A stretch of DNA of 64,000 nucleotides from Alteromonas sp. C1M14 (GTDB lineage: Bacteria > Pseudomonadota > Gammaproteobacteria > Enterobacterales > Alteromonadaceae), in contig NZ_JAHKQF010000011.1 of assembly GCF_018860965.1 (NCBI RefSeq), positions 279,480-343,479 of the forward strand, read 5' to 3'. Both the position numbers and the translations under genes were made by a program. The first letter of the stretch is position 1, and every line of letters starts with the position of its first letter. The notes under the pieces were generated by a model. It did no database searches. It had not been told where the DNA came from and worked only from the letters and a program-made list of their open reading frames with translations. This document shows, piece by piece, positions 1 to 9,036 of the stretch.

Positions 1-780
1 CAACGGTTAGCACTGGTTTATTTAGTTACCGCGTTTATTGTCTATCGGTGGGGCAAAGTAGCTCATTATTTAATGTTGGTGGTGGCCATAGGCGGTTATT
101 GGGCGGCGATGGCATGGTTGCCCTATACCGATAATCAAGGCAACCATTATATGGGCCTATGGGAGTTTGGTAATAGCTTATCGGCTTGGTTAGACAACTC
201 TATTTTTGGTGCTAAGCATGTGTATTACCCGAACGCCCAGCCGTTTGCTTTTGATCCTGAAGGCATGCTCAGTACGTTACCTGCGGTGGGCACCTGTTTG
301 TTTGGTGTTATAGCAGGGCAATGGTTGATGTTAAAGCAATCTGCATTAATGCGCTGTGGCTTACTAACGGGTGTTGGGGTAGCCGTTACGGTTGTGGGGT
401 TGATACTCAGCTTATGGGTGCCCATCAATAAAGCATTGTGGTCACCAAGTTACACCGTGCTGAGCGCGGGCTTAGCCATGCTTCTGTTAGGAACGTTGGT
501 GTTTGTTTTAGATATAAAACGCTACCAAGCATGGGCTAAACCTTTTGTGGTGGCAGGGGCGAACAGCATCGTATTTTTTATGTTGTCGGGTATTATCGCC
601 AGACTATTACTGATGATCCCTGTGGCGGGAGTCACGTTAAAAACCTGGCTTTTTGAACAGGTATTTTTACCTCTCGCTTCACCTTCCTTGGCGTCGCTGT
701 TGTTCGCGTGTAGCTTTCTGTTGCTATGTTATTGCCCCGTTTACCTTATGTATCGTAAACAGTGTTTTTTACGGATTTAA
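1..780 (+). CDS. NagX-like membrane protein (DUF5009/acyltransferase family), 5' end outside window
   Basis: The frame is open from base 1 and the first internal Met is at 73, so the gene starts left of the window. The visible part has about seven hydrophobic segments. An early QRLALVYL segment resembles the QRIAL motif of the DUF5009 / heparan-alpha-glucosaminide N-acetyltransferase-like family that includes NagX. NagX proteins sit in GlcNAc-use clusters as presumed inner-membrane amino-sugar transporters or acetyltransferases. The neighbouring murQ and namZ genes fit that role. The 3' end overlaps the convergent M14 peptidase gene by 12 bp. Substrate is inferred from context only. Confidence 0.75.
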   Translation, partial: QRLALVYLVTAFIVYRWGKVAHYLMLVVAIGGYWAAMAWLPYTDNQGNHYMGLWEFGNSLSAWLDNSIFGAKHVYYPNAQPFAFDPEGMLSTLPAVGTCLFGVIAGQWLMLKQSALMRCGLLTGVGVAVTVVGLILSLWVPINKALWSPSYTVLSAGLAMLLLGTLVFVLDIKRYQAWAKPFVVAGANSIVFFMLSGIIARLLLMIPVAGVTLKTWLFEQVFLPLASPSLASLLFACSFLLLCYCPVYLMYRKQCFLRI

Positions 781-2112
781 CGTTATCCACTTGCCTTCGA
801 GTACGGCCGCCTGCACACCGTTATCGTTCTTTAAAAGAAAGAAAGCCCGCTCTCCCGGTAGCATGAATACTTGCGGTAAGGGGGCCGTTTCAACTCTGAT
901 CGGTAATTGACAGGTATGGGTGAGCAGGCCATTGGCATCCACAAAGTAGCTCACGCCTTGTGCCAATAATTTACGATAAGCCAGATCATCAAGTTGTAAC
1001 GGCGAGGTGACCACGTAGGGTTTAATGTCGGCCAGGGTAAGCCCTCGGCCATCGATGTCGCTAAAACCATGTACGGTACGTAAATCACCTATGGCAGTGA
1101 TATTGCTTTTACCGGTTTTAGCACTGATATTAATGCTGATGTCCACGTGGTAAGACGGGTTTAGCCCTAAGGTTATGTGGCTGAGTTTCGTATCACATAA
1201 GCCATCTTCGCGGTTATCGGGAATGCGATAGTAATCGGCCAGTGAGTAGGCTCGATAGGTGTCTGTTAGCAAACTTAACAACCCATACTGTAACGCAATA
1301 ACATTCATCTTTCTGGCCAGTTGACGATGAGGATCGTCAAAAGCCGCGCCGCTTTCTATCAGTATGGTACTGGCGCCGCTGGCAGCAATGTTGTCACCAA
1401 AAGAGCGAAAAGAATATGTATCGTCATAGCGCCCGATACTGTTAGGGATAAAGTAATTTAAGGTACCTGCCATACCGGCGATAAGCTGTTTGGCACGAAG
1501 TCTCGAGGCATTCACATGCTTATCTTCATGGTAGGCAGGAGCCAGAAAGGCAATGGTGGCCGGGTTAGTTGAAGTGCCGGCAGTGTAATAAGGGTTTTGG
1601 TCATGCAAGTTAAACGCAACATCGGGAGCGAGTTGCTTTACTTGTTGATCAAGAATGCGACCTTCTGGCGACTGCAGGGCCTTGGCGTCGCGGTTGATAT
1701 CAATGCCCTGGGCATTAACGCGGGTCTTTCTTGCTGCACCATCGGGGTTAAGCATGGGGATCACATGAACGGTGACTAAATCTTGCCAGTTTTTGGGCAG
1801 GCCCACCGGTTCGCTGTTTAACAAAATATGCAGCCAGTCGAGTACCGCTGCGGTCGCGGTGGGTTCGTCTCCGTGCATTTGTGTCCACGCTAAAATAGTC
1901 AGCGGCCCTGAACCTAAAGAATAACGAATAATCGGAGTACCTTCATAGGAATGGCCTAACAAGGTGGTGGCAATTTCCTGATGGGCAGATAACGGACGAA
2001 CCACGGTGGTTAAATCTTCAGCCGTAAGATGCGCCTTATCCAGCACTTGCCAATGCATAGCATCAAATTTATTCGCAATATCTGCTATCGCCAGATCTGG
2101 ATGGGCGTTCAT
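769..2112 (-). CDS. M14-family zinc carboxypeptidase
   Basis: 447 aa, no signal peptide, so probably cytoplasmic. Zinc ligands of the M14 HxxE...H pattern are visible: His80 and Glu83 in QMHGDEPT and His170 in FNLHDQ. An NxR-type substrate motif (GIDINRD, Asn140-Arg141) and a later ILIESGA segment supply the usual binding and general-base residues. About 200 C-terminal residues form an extra domain not assigned here. It is divergent from the murR-type regulator with 214 bp between them. In this setting it could trim peptides from imported muropeptides, which is inference; other peptide substrates are equally possible. Confidence 0.8.
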   Translation of the reverse strand: MNAHPDLAIADIANKFDAMHWQVLDKAHLTAEDLTTVVRPLSAHQEIATTLLGHSYEGTPIIRYSLGSGPLTILAWTQMHGDEPTATAAVLDWLHILLNSEPVGLPKNWQDLVTVHVIPMLNPDGAARKTRVNAQGIDINRDAKALQSPEGRILDQQVKQLAPDVAFNLHDQNPYYTAGTSTNPATIAFLAPAYHEDKHVNASRLRAKQLIAGMAGTLNYFIPNSIGRYDDTYSFRSFGDNIAASGASTILIESGAAFDDPHRQLARKMNVIALQYGLLSLLTDTYRAYSLADYYRIPDNREDGLCDTKLSHITLGLNPSYHVDISINISAKTGKSNITAIGDLRTVHGFSDIDGRGLTLADIKPYVVTSPLQLDDLAYRKLLAQGVSYFVDANGLLTHTCQLPIRVETAPLPQVFMLPGERAFFLLKNDNGVQAAVLEGKWITLNP

Positions 2113-2219
2113 GGAGAAATCCTTAATTTAAGTTTGCGTTTTCTATTGCTAAGAATGCCGCAGAAATACGTATGCTTATTTAATGGTATTTTGATATTCT
2201 CATCAACTGGTTTATATTT

Positions 2220-2232
2220 GAATAATAAATTC
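2220..2232 (+). promoter_or_regulatory. Candidate MurR operator, copy 1
   Basis: GAATAATAAATTC lies about 95 bp upstream of the RpiR-family regulator and in the shared promoter region of the divergent peptidase. It differs at one position from the motif at 6983-6995 (read on the minus strand) in front of the symporter-murQ-namZ genes. Sharing between the two promoter regions suggests a common regulator; no binding data are available. Confidence 0.4.
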
Positions 2233-2326
2233 TTTGAGATGAGTGGCATTATTATTACCTAGCGTCACAGGTGTACCGCTCACACAAGGACGAAACTCAG
2301 TTCCCGATAATTAAAGTGATGAATTC

Positions 2327-3178
2327 ATGTCTGCATTTACAAAAATAAAAGCAATAAAACACGCATTGTCTGCCAGTGAATCGAAGTTAGCGACATTTAC
2401 ACTGGATTCACCCAACGCGGTGCGGGACTTATCGTCTCAGGAATTGGCTAATGTAGTGGGTGTCAGTCAGTCGAGTGTGGTGAAGTTTGCGCAAAAGCTT
2501 GGTTATAAAGGCTACCCAGCGTTTAAACTTGCAGTCATTGATTCGTTAAATAAAGAGGCTCCCAATACCCAGATCCACGGCAAAATTACCTTATCTGACG
2601 GTTTTGAGCAGATGGCTGATAAGCTAGTTGCGAGTAAGATCAGCGTGTTAAATGAAACCCGCAATTTAAATGAAATGGTGGCCTTTGAGCGAGCGGTAGA
2701 ATTACTCAAAAATGCCAAACGGGTAATGATTTGCGGGATCGGCGGGTCGGCGTTGGTGTGTAAAGACTTTGCCTATAAATTGCAAAAGCTAGGCATAACC
2801 GCCATGGCAGAAGCCGACGGCCATATTCAATTGGCACTGGCGTCAACCTTTGGTGAACACGACGTGGTGGTTGCAATTAGTGAATCCGGTAGCACCCGGG
2901 AAATCGCAAACGTGGTTGATGAGGCGAGAAACAACCATGCTATGGTGATTTCGATTACAAAATACGGCCACAATCAAATTGCAGATAAAGCCCAGGTGCA
3001 ACTGTATTCGGTGGCAGAAGAAGCGTCATTGCGGTTGTCGTCCATTTTAGCCCGCACAGCGCAAGAATTAATTATTGATATGTTGTTTATTGCGTTGACT
3101 CAGGCGTCACGACCGGGACGCAAGTTGCTGGAAAAAACCAATGAGGTGGTGTCCCAGTTCAAACAACAAAAGAATTAA
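2327..3178 (+). CDS. MurR/RpiR-family transcriptional regulator
   Basis: 283 aa. An N-terminal helix-turn-helix (about residues 1-75, including ELANVVGVSQSSVVKFAQKLG) is followed by a SIS sugar-phosphate-binding domain (about 115-260, with ICGIGGSALVCKDFAYK and VVAISESGSTREI). This is the RpiR/MurR layout, in which the SIS domain senses a sugar phosphate. With murQ adjacent, MurNAc-6-phosphate is the likely ligand, so it probably controls the divergent and downstream cell-wall recovery genes. It is convergent with namZ, and a GC hairpin lies in the gap. Confidence 0.88.
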   Translation: MSAFTKIKAIKHALSASESKLATFTLDSPNAVRDLSSQELANVVGVSQSSVVKFAQKLGYKGYPAFKLAVIDSLNKEAPNTQIHGKITLSDGFEQMADKLVASKISVLNETRNLNEMVAFERAVELLKNAKRVMICGIGGSALVCKDFAYKLQKLGITAMAEADGHIQLALASTFGEHDVVVAISESGSTREIANVVDEARNNHAMVISITKYGHNQIADKAQVQLYSVAEEASLRLSSILARTAQELIIDMLFIALTQASRPGRKLLEKTNEVVSQFKQQKN

Positions 3179-3185
3179 TCTGTTG

Positions 3186-3200
3186 GGGGCGGGACGCCCC
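3186..3200. terminator. GC-rich hairpin between convergent murR-type and namZ genes
   Basis: GGGGCG pairs with CGCCCC across a GGA loop. It sits in the 32-bp gap between two convergent genes, so it could serve both directions. There is no clear T tract on either side. Confidence 0.4.
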
Positions 3201-3210
3201 TCGGATAGAT

Positions 3211-4368
3211 TTAGTAAAGTAAATAAGGTTGTTGTTGCCGTTTAAAATGGATCAAAGCGGGCTGCCATTGCTGACGAATCTGCGCCTCACTGTCTCCGGC
3301 TTCTATGGCTTGTCGTAACTTATCTGTGCCAGCAAGTTTATCGAAGAAGGCGGGTCTATCAATGAATAAAACCCCTGCTTTTTTAAACTTGGCGTGAGCA
3401 GACAACAGCAGAGACAAGTCAAAGCCCGCTATTGATGAGCGCCGCAAATCCATACCAGCGAGCTGTTTTCCTTCTAATTTCGGGTGAGGGGCGCTGGTGG
3501 GCAGGCTTTGGGGGCGGAATGTAAAATCACCCAGCTTTACCTTGTCGTGACCGAGTACCTGAAAGGGGAAAGGGGTTCCTCGACCTACGCTAACCGTGGT
3601 GCCTTCAAATAAACACAGCGACGGATAAAGGGCGATTGCTTGATCATTGGGTAAATTGGGACTTGGCGCAACGGGTAAGGAATAAGCTTGTTGCTTGTCA
3701 TAATCCATCATGGTCACCACGTGTAGTGACAATGCTTTGGCTTGGGATATCCAGCCTTCACCTTTTATCATAAGGGCAAGTTCTGCCATGGTCATGCCAT
3801 GGAGCAGTGGAATGGGATCCATGCCCACAAAAGAGCGAAAGCCGTTTTCACGCACCGGACCATCAACAAAGCGCCCATTTGGATTCGGCCGATCTAAAAC
3901 GATCAGCGGCTTACCTTGTTCGGCTGCCGCTTCCATGACTAAATGCAATGTACTGATATAGGTGTAAAAACGCGCGCCCACATCCTGTATATCGAAAATC
4001 AGGATATCCACATCTTTAAGCATATCCGCCGTGGGCTTTTTGGTTTTCCCGTAAAGTGACAATATGGGAAGACCGGTTTTCGGATCATGCCCGTCGGTAA
4101 TGGTTTCCCCTGCACCAGCATCTCCACGAAAGCCATGTTCTGGGGCCATTACCTTGCGAATATCCACATTCCTGGCAAGAAGGTAATCCACTAAGTGGCT
4201 ATCACCCACGGTAGAGGTTTGGTTGACGATGAGCCCAATGCGTTTACCCTTTGTGAGAGAAAGGTAAGCGTCGGTGCGTTCAGCGCCAAGGGTCACCGCC
4301 CTGCATGCAAAGGTGGTTGATAGTATCAACAGCCACAAAAGTAGTGCACTTGACCCTATTTGTCTCAT
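3211..4368 (-). CDS. namZ: Exo-beta-N-acetylmuramidase, NamZ/DUF1343 family
   Basis: 385 aa with a hydrophobic N-terminus (about residues 5-22), so exported. The DUF1343 core is clear: [34 protein letters not shown] and [11 protein letters not shown]1343 is the family of NamZ/YbbC, which removes terminal non-reducing MurNAc from peptidoglycan fragments. Its ATG overlaps the murQ stop (ATGA), so the two genes are translationally linked, with murQ first. Product MurNAc would be imported, probably by the symporter upstream in the same direction, then processed by MurQ after phosphorylation. Confidence 0.88.
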   Translation of the reverse strand: MRQIGSSALLLWLLILSTTFACRAVTLGAERTDAYLSLTKGKRIGLIVNQTSTVGDSHLVDYLLARNVDIRKVMAPEHGFRGDAGAGETITDGHDPKTGLPILSLYGKTKKPTADMLKDVDILIFDIQDVGARFYTYISTLHLVMEAAAEQGKPLIVLDRPNPNGRFVDGPVRENGFRSFVGMDPIPLLHGMTMAELALMIKGEGWISQAKALSLHVVTMMDYDKQQAYSLPVAPSPNLPNDQAIALYPSLCLFEGTTVSVGRGTPFPFQVLGHDKVKLGDFTFRPQSLPTSAPHPKLEGKQLAGMDLRRSSIAGFDLSLLLSAHAKFKKAGVLFIDRPAFFDKLAGTDKLRQAIEAGDSEAQIRQQWQPALIHFKRQQQPYLLY

Positions 4369-5300
4369 TGTTGCTCTACAGCGCGGCGTAGAAAGCCGTG
4401 GTGGGTTACCAGCATCGTTTCTGCCTCGCTGGCATTGGTATCGGTCAAAATCATCATAATGGCAACTTTAGCGTTATGTTTAGCATCTTCTAACGCTTTG
4501 GAGGCTTCTTCTTTCGTGCAGTCAGTGGCTTGCATAACTATACGAATTGCCCTTGCTTTGAGCTTTTCGTTAGTTGCGTTCACGTCCACCATTAGATTCT
4601 GGTAGGTTTTACCTAATCGAATCATGCTGGCGGTGCTTAGCATGTTGAGTACCAGCTTTTGCGCCGTACCCGACTTCATGCGGGTAGAGCCGGTAAGGCA
4701 TTCAGGACCTACCACAGGGCAAATTGGAATGCTTGCGGCGTCGAGGACAATGGAATCTGGGTTACAGGCAATGCTAATGGTGGCAGCGCCAAGGCTGGCT
4801 GCGTATTCTAATGCTCCAACAACATATGGAGTACGGCCACTGGCAGATAACCCTACCAAAACATCTTTTTCACAAAAATCAATGGCCTTAATATCTTTAG
4901 CGCCTTGGGTTTTATTGTCCTCAGCCCCTTCTACCGCATGCTGAATAGCGGTTTCTCCACCAGCAATAATACCGATAACCAAAGTATCGGGCACACTAAA
5001 GGTAGGACGGCATTCTACCGCATCTAAGATCCCCAGTCGTCCACTGGTACCCGCTCCGGTATAGACTAAACGTCCACCGGCTTGGAGTCGGCTTACAATG
5101 GTATCAACGGCGTTGGCAATTTGCGGGATCTCCTGAGCAACGGCGTTCGCTACTTTGGCATCTTCCTGATTGATTTTCCGTAAAATTGCATCTGTCGACA
5201 GTAAGTCAATGTCCATGGTTTCTGGGTTACGGCCTTCTGAAACGATCTTATTCAATTGGGCGAGTAAATCAGAAGTTCCGCTTACTTTTTTTGCCTGCAT
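4365..5300 (-). CDS. murQ: N-acetylmuramic acid 6-phosphate etherase
   Basis: 311 aa, the normal MurQ length. A SIS domain carries [23 protein letters not shown], split here as [12 protein letters not shown] then DAVECRPTF, and [12 protein letters not shown]. MurQ cleaves the lactyl ether of MurNAc-6-phosphate, giving GlcNAc-6-phosphate and D-lactate in the cytoplasm. The gene is followed by namZ with a 4-bp overlap and preceded by the symporter after a 77-bp gap, which fits one minus-strand operon. Family assignment is secure. Confidence 0.95.
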   Translation of the reverse strand: MQAKKVSGTSDLLAQLNKIVSEGRNPETMDIDLLSTDAILRKINQEDAKVANAVAQEIPQIANAVDTIVSRLQAGGRLVYTGAGTSGRLGILDAVECRPTFSVPDTLVIGIIAGGETAIQHAVEGAEDNKTQGAKDIKAIDFCEKDVLVGLSASGRTPYVVGALEYAASLGAATISIACNPDSIVLDAASIPICPVVGPECLTGSTRMKSGTAQKLVLNMLSTASMIRLGKTYQNLMVDVNATNEKLKARAIRIVMQATDCTKEEASKALEDAKHNAKVAIMMILTDTNASEAETMLVTHHGFLRRAVEQQ

Positions 5301-5377
5301 AGTTTGCCTTATGAGGTTGCACTGCTTTTTTCACCAAAGTACTGCAGCTTTCTTCTTAAAAATGGGGACACGAAAAA

Positions 5378-6943
5378 CTAGTTTTTCGGCTCCGCTGTTG
5401 TGCGACCTAACGCACAAATTAAAGTCGATATGGCGGTTCCTATAACAAGCTGCCAAGTAAAGCCTAGTTCAAAGTGCCACTGTGAGGGTAACACAGTATG
5501 GATCACATATGGCTGCATGGACAAAGGAACCAAAAAACCCACAATCAGGGCGATAATCACTGAGCGCTGACTGCCCCGTTGGGAGAACAAGGTGACGAAA
5601 TACACACCCAGTAATCCGCTGTAGGAAAAGACCATGACGCCCAGGGCAAATTGTAACAATGGCATATTGGTGTACTGTTGCCAGTAATAACATAGGCATG
5701 CCATAAATCCTAACGCTGAGGCCACTAGAACCATGGCCCAGCGACCAGCTTTTACATAATGGCTGTCTTGGGTTTGCTGATGTTTTGCTTCTCGCCAAGG
5801 GCGGTAAAGATCTTGCACCAGTACGCTGGCCATGGAATTGAGCCCCGAGTTTAATGTTGATAAGGCGGCGGCCAAAATTCCAATGGTAACCAAACCCCGC
5901 ACACCGGCAGGAATTTCGGTGAGAACGTAATACATGAATATGGTAACGGGTTCACCGGCAAAAGAGGGAACCGGTCCGTCAGACAACCCCGAAGCCATAA
6001 TATCTGGGCGTTGGTAATAAACATACAACAACAAACCGATGACCAAAAACAGCAACATAACTGGGATCACCATGACCACAGACATGAGCATGGCCCTGCT
6101 GCCTTCTTTTGCATTTTTGCAGGTTAAAACCCGTTGCGTCATATCTTGGTCAAGGCCAAAGGCGGCAATATTAAGTAAAACGAAGCCTGTTAATACGGAA
6201 AGCAAGCTAAACACACCGCTGTTGGAGAAATCCCAATCCGTATTAATGAGCCGTAGTTTAGAGGTCTCCCCAGGAGCTGGGTTTTGTAGCGCCGCGACAA
6301 TGTCACCAAATGAGGCGGGTATGGCGTTATATAAAACTATGATCACAGCGATGGCTGCACCTACGTATATAACGGCTTGCAGCACATCAGAATAAATGAC
6401 CGTACGAATTCCACCGTACACGGTATAAACCAAACCACACACGGTGATAATAAGGGTGGCGGTGATCACGCTAGAGGCGTCAATATTACCAAATAAAATC
6501 ATGGCCACAGCGAGGGCTGCCATGTATAGACGGGCACCACTGGCAAAGACCCGGCCAAACAAATACATTAAACCGGCAAGCCGCTTTGCCCGTGCGCCGA
6601 ATCGTTGCTCTAACAATTCATAGACGGTATACACTTTTTGTTGGTAAAACCGAGGAATGAGAAAGATTGCAACAAAATAGGCTGCGATAAAAGCGCCAAT
6701 GTTGGTCGATAGGTAGGTGAGGTCGTTGCGATAGCCTTGATCAGGCCCGCCTAAGAAGGTGGCGGCAGATTGAGACGTGGCCAACACGGAAATGGCCACC
6801 ATCCACATAGGAATACTGTTGCCACCAAGGAAGTAATCGTTGGCCGACCGGTTTTGTCTGTTAAATAGCCAGCCACTGCCTAATAGGACAAGCCCGTAGC
6901 CGATAAATACCAGTATATCTGCAAATGCGTAGTGACCTAACAT
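5378..6943 (-). CDS. Sodium:solute symporter (SSS family), probable MurNAc importer
   Basis: 521 aa with about thirteen transmembrane segments. Typical SSS features are visible, including an N-terminal DYFLGGNSIPMW segment and a GGIRTVIYSDVLQ-type segment. It is the first gene of the symporter-murQ-namZ group. E. coli imports MurNAc by a phosphotransferase system that phosphorylates it; a symporter would instead deliver free sugar and require a kinase, which is not in this window. Substrate is inferred from the operon. The stop codon lies inside an 18-bp perfect palindrome at 5371-5388. Confidence 0.85.
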   Translation of the reverse strand: MLGHYAFADILVFIGYGLVLLGSGWLFNRQNRSANDYFLGGNSIPMWMVAISVLATSQSAATFLGGPDQGYRNDLTYLSTNIGAFIAAYFVAIFLIPRFYQQKVYTVYELLEQRFGARAKRLAGLMYLFGRVFASGARLYMAALAVAMILFGNIDASSVITATLIITVCGLVYTVYGGIRTVIYSDVLQAVIYVGAAIAVIIVLYNAIPASFGDIVAALQNPAPGETSKLRLINTDWDFSNSGVFSLLSVLTGFVLLNIAAFGLDQDMTQRVLTCKNAKEGSRAMLMSVVMVIPVMLLFLVIGLLLYVYYQRPDIMASGLSDGPVPSFAGEPVTIFMYYVLTEIPAGVRGLVTIGILAAALSTLNSGLNSMASVLVQDLYRPWREAKHQQTQDSHYVKAGRWAMVLVASALGFMACLCYYWQQYTNMPLLQFALGVMVFSYSGLLGVYFVTLFSQRGSQRSVIIALIVGFLVPLSMQPYVIHTVLPSQWHFELGFTWQLVIGTAISTLICALGRTTAEPKN

Positions 6944-6982
6944 TCTGCCCTATTACATTATTTTTATTAGTTTGAATATGTA

Positions 6983-6995
6983 GAATATATTATTC
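6983..6995 (-). promoter_or_regulatory. Candidate MurR operator, copy 2
   Basis: On the minus strand this reads GAATAATATATTC, one base different from the motif at 2220-2232. It lies about 40 bp upstream of the symporter start. Its placement before both halves of the cluster is the argument for an operator. Confidence 0.4.
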
Positions 6996-7078
6996 CATTT
7001 AATATGTATAGCCGGAATTTTATTGCCCATGTAAGATAGTAGGGTGTTCATCTATTCAGTAGCAAGGAAAAATTTTTT

Positions 7079-8152
7079 TTGAGCAGGCAAACCCGCGCGG
7101 TCATTCATGCCGACGCACTACTTCATAATTTCGATTTATTATCGGCCATGGTGACAGAAGGGCAGTCCATGGCAGTGATCAAGGCCGATGCTTATGGTCA
7201 TGGCGCAATTAATGTAGCCCGAATTCTTAGTGGGCGTTCTCCCTCTTTTGCTGTGGCCATTGTTGAAGAAGCTATTTTACTTCGCGACGCGGGGATCACC
7301 GTGCCCATAGTGGTACTTGAAGGGCCTCATCAAGATTATGAATGTGCCGTGGCGGGCCAACAGAATTACATTCTGGTGGTACACCAACGTCAGCAGTTGC
7401 AGTGGTTGGCATCCTGCTCACCAGATCAGCGCCCGACGGTGTGGTTGAAAGTCGATTCGGGTATGCACCGTTTGGGTTTTCAGTGTCATGAGATCCCACC
7501 GTTACTTTCTGAATACAAAGATTTGTTTCGAGATCCGCCGGTATTAGTTACCCATCTAGCCTGTGCCGATGACCTCGATAACCCGTTTAATTTGCAACAA
7601 TTAGACGATTTTCTTGCTTTGCGTGATCAAACTGGCTTGGCGGTAAGTATTGCTAATTCACCGGCGGTGGTTGGCTGGCCTCAGTCCCGAGCACAATGGA
7701 ATCGATTGGGTATTGCCCTGTATGGTGCCCAGCCATTGCAAAACGACTGCGGCTTATCGTTACAGCCGGTGATGAGTTTACAGTCCAGCGTTATCTCGGT
7801 ACGAACCGTTAAGGTCGGTGATACGGTGGGATATAGTCAAACTTGGCAAGCAAAACGTCCATCGGTGATTGCCACCGTGGCCATTGGCTATGCTGATGGT
7901 TATCCTCGCCATTGTCCTAGTGGTACCCCTGTGGTGGTCAACGGGCAAAAAGCGTCGTTAGCAGGGCGGGTATCCATGGATATGATTACCGTGGATGTGA
8001 CTGATATTCCTATACCTAAACCTGGTGATCCCGTTGAGTTATGGGGGCAGCAACTTCCCGTAGATGAAGTGGCCCGCTGTGCTGGCACCATATCTTATGA
8101 ACTTTTATCGCGGGTATCTTCTCGCGTACCGCGATTGGTGCGTTATGTGTAA
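7079..8152 (+). CDS. alr: Alanine racemase
   Basis: 357 aa, normal for Alr. The PLP lysine lies in MAVIKADAYGHG near the N-terminus, the catalytic tyrosine region is VGYSQTW, and GRVSMDMITVDVTD is typical. It interconverts L- and D-alanine for peptidoglycan synthesis or D-alanine breakdown. The start is TTG at 7079, chosen because AAGGAAA lies 8 nt upstream and no in-frame ATG matches the family N-terminus. It is divergent from the muropeptide-salvage genes, so it may serve cell-wall turnover, but it could be the housekeeping copy. Confidence 0.92.
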   Translation: MSRQTRAVIHADALLHNFDLLSAMVTEGQSMAVIKADAYGHGAINVARILSGRSPSFAVAIVEEAILLRDAGITVPIVVLEGPHQDYECAVAGQQNYILVVHQRQQLQWLASCSPDQRPTVWLKVDSGMHRLGFQCHEIPPLLSEYKDLFRDPPVLVTHLACADDLDNPFNLQQLDDFLALRDQTGLAVSIANSPAVVGWPQSRAQWNRLGIALYGAQPLQNDCGLSLQPVMSLQSSVISVRTVKVGDTVGYSQTWQAKRPSVIATVAIGYADGYPRHCPSGTPVVVNGQKASLAGRVSMDMITVDVTDIPIPKPGDPVELWGQQLPVDEVARCAGTISYELLSRVSSRVPRLVRYV

Positions 8153-8245
8153 TCAATACCCTATAGGGTGGAACAGTACCGCCTAATGTAATGCTTACCT
8201 TGAGGCCGATTGTCTTTAAATTAAGAGCACGTTTACGGAGACATC

Positions 8246-9028
8246 ATGGACTCATCAAATGTTGTGTTAATGGGCTTTGTGGCGAGTTTATGTGCCAGTA
8301 TGGGCACAACCGTTGGAAGCCTTGGCGTATTAACCATTAAAAAGTTGTCCGTTAAAACCGAAGATGGGCTACTCAGTATGGCCGCAGGTATCATGTTGGC
8401 GGCCACCTTTTTTTCTTTGCTTTTACCAGCATTAGAATATGCCGGCAACGACTACCATCAACCAGTGCTTGGCGCCCTTGTTGTGGGTTTGGGTGTATTT
8501 ATTGGTGCCGGTTGCCTATTTTTAATACACCAAAATGTGCCCCATGAACATTTTGGTACGGGTAAAGAAGGGCGTGAGTCCACTCAGTTAGGTCAGATCT
8601 GGCTATTTGTTATTGCCATTACATTACATAACTTTCCCGAAGGCTTGGCCGTGGGAGTAGGGTTTGCCGGGGGGGAACTAAAAAATGGTGTAACGCTGGC
8701 TATTGGCATTGGGTTACAGAATTTGCCGGAAGGTTTAGCCGTATCTGTGGCCTTGATGTCGGTAGGGTACACCCCCTTAAAATCAGCGGGTATTGGTATA
8801 TTGTCTGGGCTAGTTGAACCGGTGGGAGGCTTACTGGGTGCCTTTGCTGTGGCCACCATGGAAACCTTTATGCCATGGGCTTTGGCTTTTGCTGCCGGGG
8901 CAATGCTGTTTATTATCAGTGATGAAATTATTCCCCAAACCCATCGCCGAGGACATCAAAACTTAGCCACGTTTTCACTGCTTGTTGGCTTTGTCATTAT
9001 GATGATCCTCGACGTGGCGCTAGCCTAA
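8246..9028 (+). CDS. ZIP-family metal transporter
   Basis: 260 aa with about eight transmembrane segments. The two ZIP metal-site motifs are present: HNFPEGLAVGVGF in one helix and QNLPEGLAVSVALM in the next, followed by a conserved Glu-Pro (GLVEPVGG). ZIP proteins bring divalent metals such as zinc, iron or manganese into the cytoplasm; the preferred metal cannot be read here. No Zur-like box is visible upstream, unlike the operon at 30 kb. It ends 8 bp from the convergent DUF819 gene. Confidence 0.88.
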   Translation: MDSSNVVLMGFVASLCASMGTTVGSLGVLTIKKLSVKTEDGLLSMAAGIMLAATFFSLLLPALEYAGNDYHQPVLGALVVGLGVFIGAGCLFLIHQNVPHEHFGTGKEGRESTQLGQIWLFVIAITLHNFPEGLAVGVGFAGGELKNGVTLAIGIGLQNLPEGLAVSVALMSVGYTPLKSAGIGILSGLVEPVGGLLGAFAVATMETFMPWALAFAAGAMLFIISDEIIPQTHRRGHQNLATFSLLVGFVIMMILDVALA

Positions 9029-9036
9029 ACCCTTCA

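Noticed and set aside
5371..5388. Terminator at the perfect palindrome CGAAAAACTAGTTTTTCG
   Set aside because: It has no loop and includes the symporter stop codon; the following gene is probably in the same operon.
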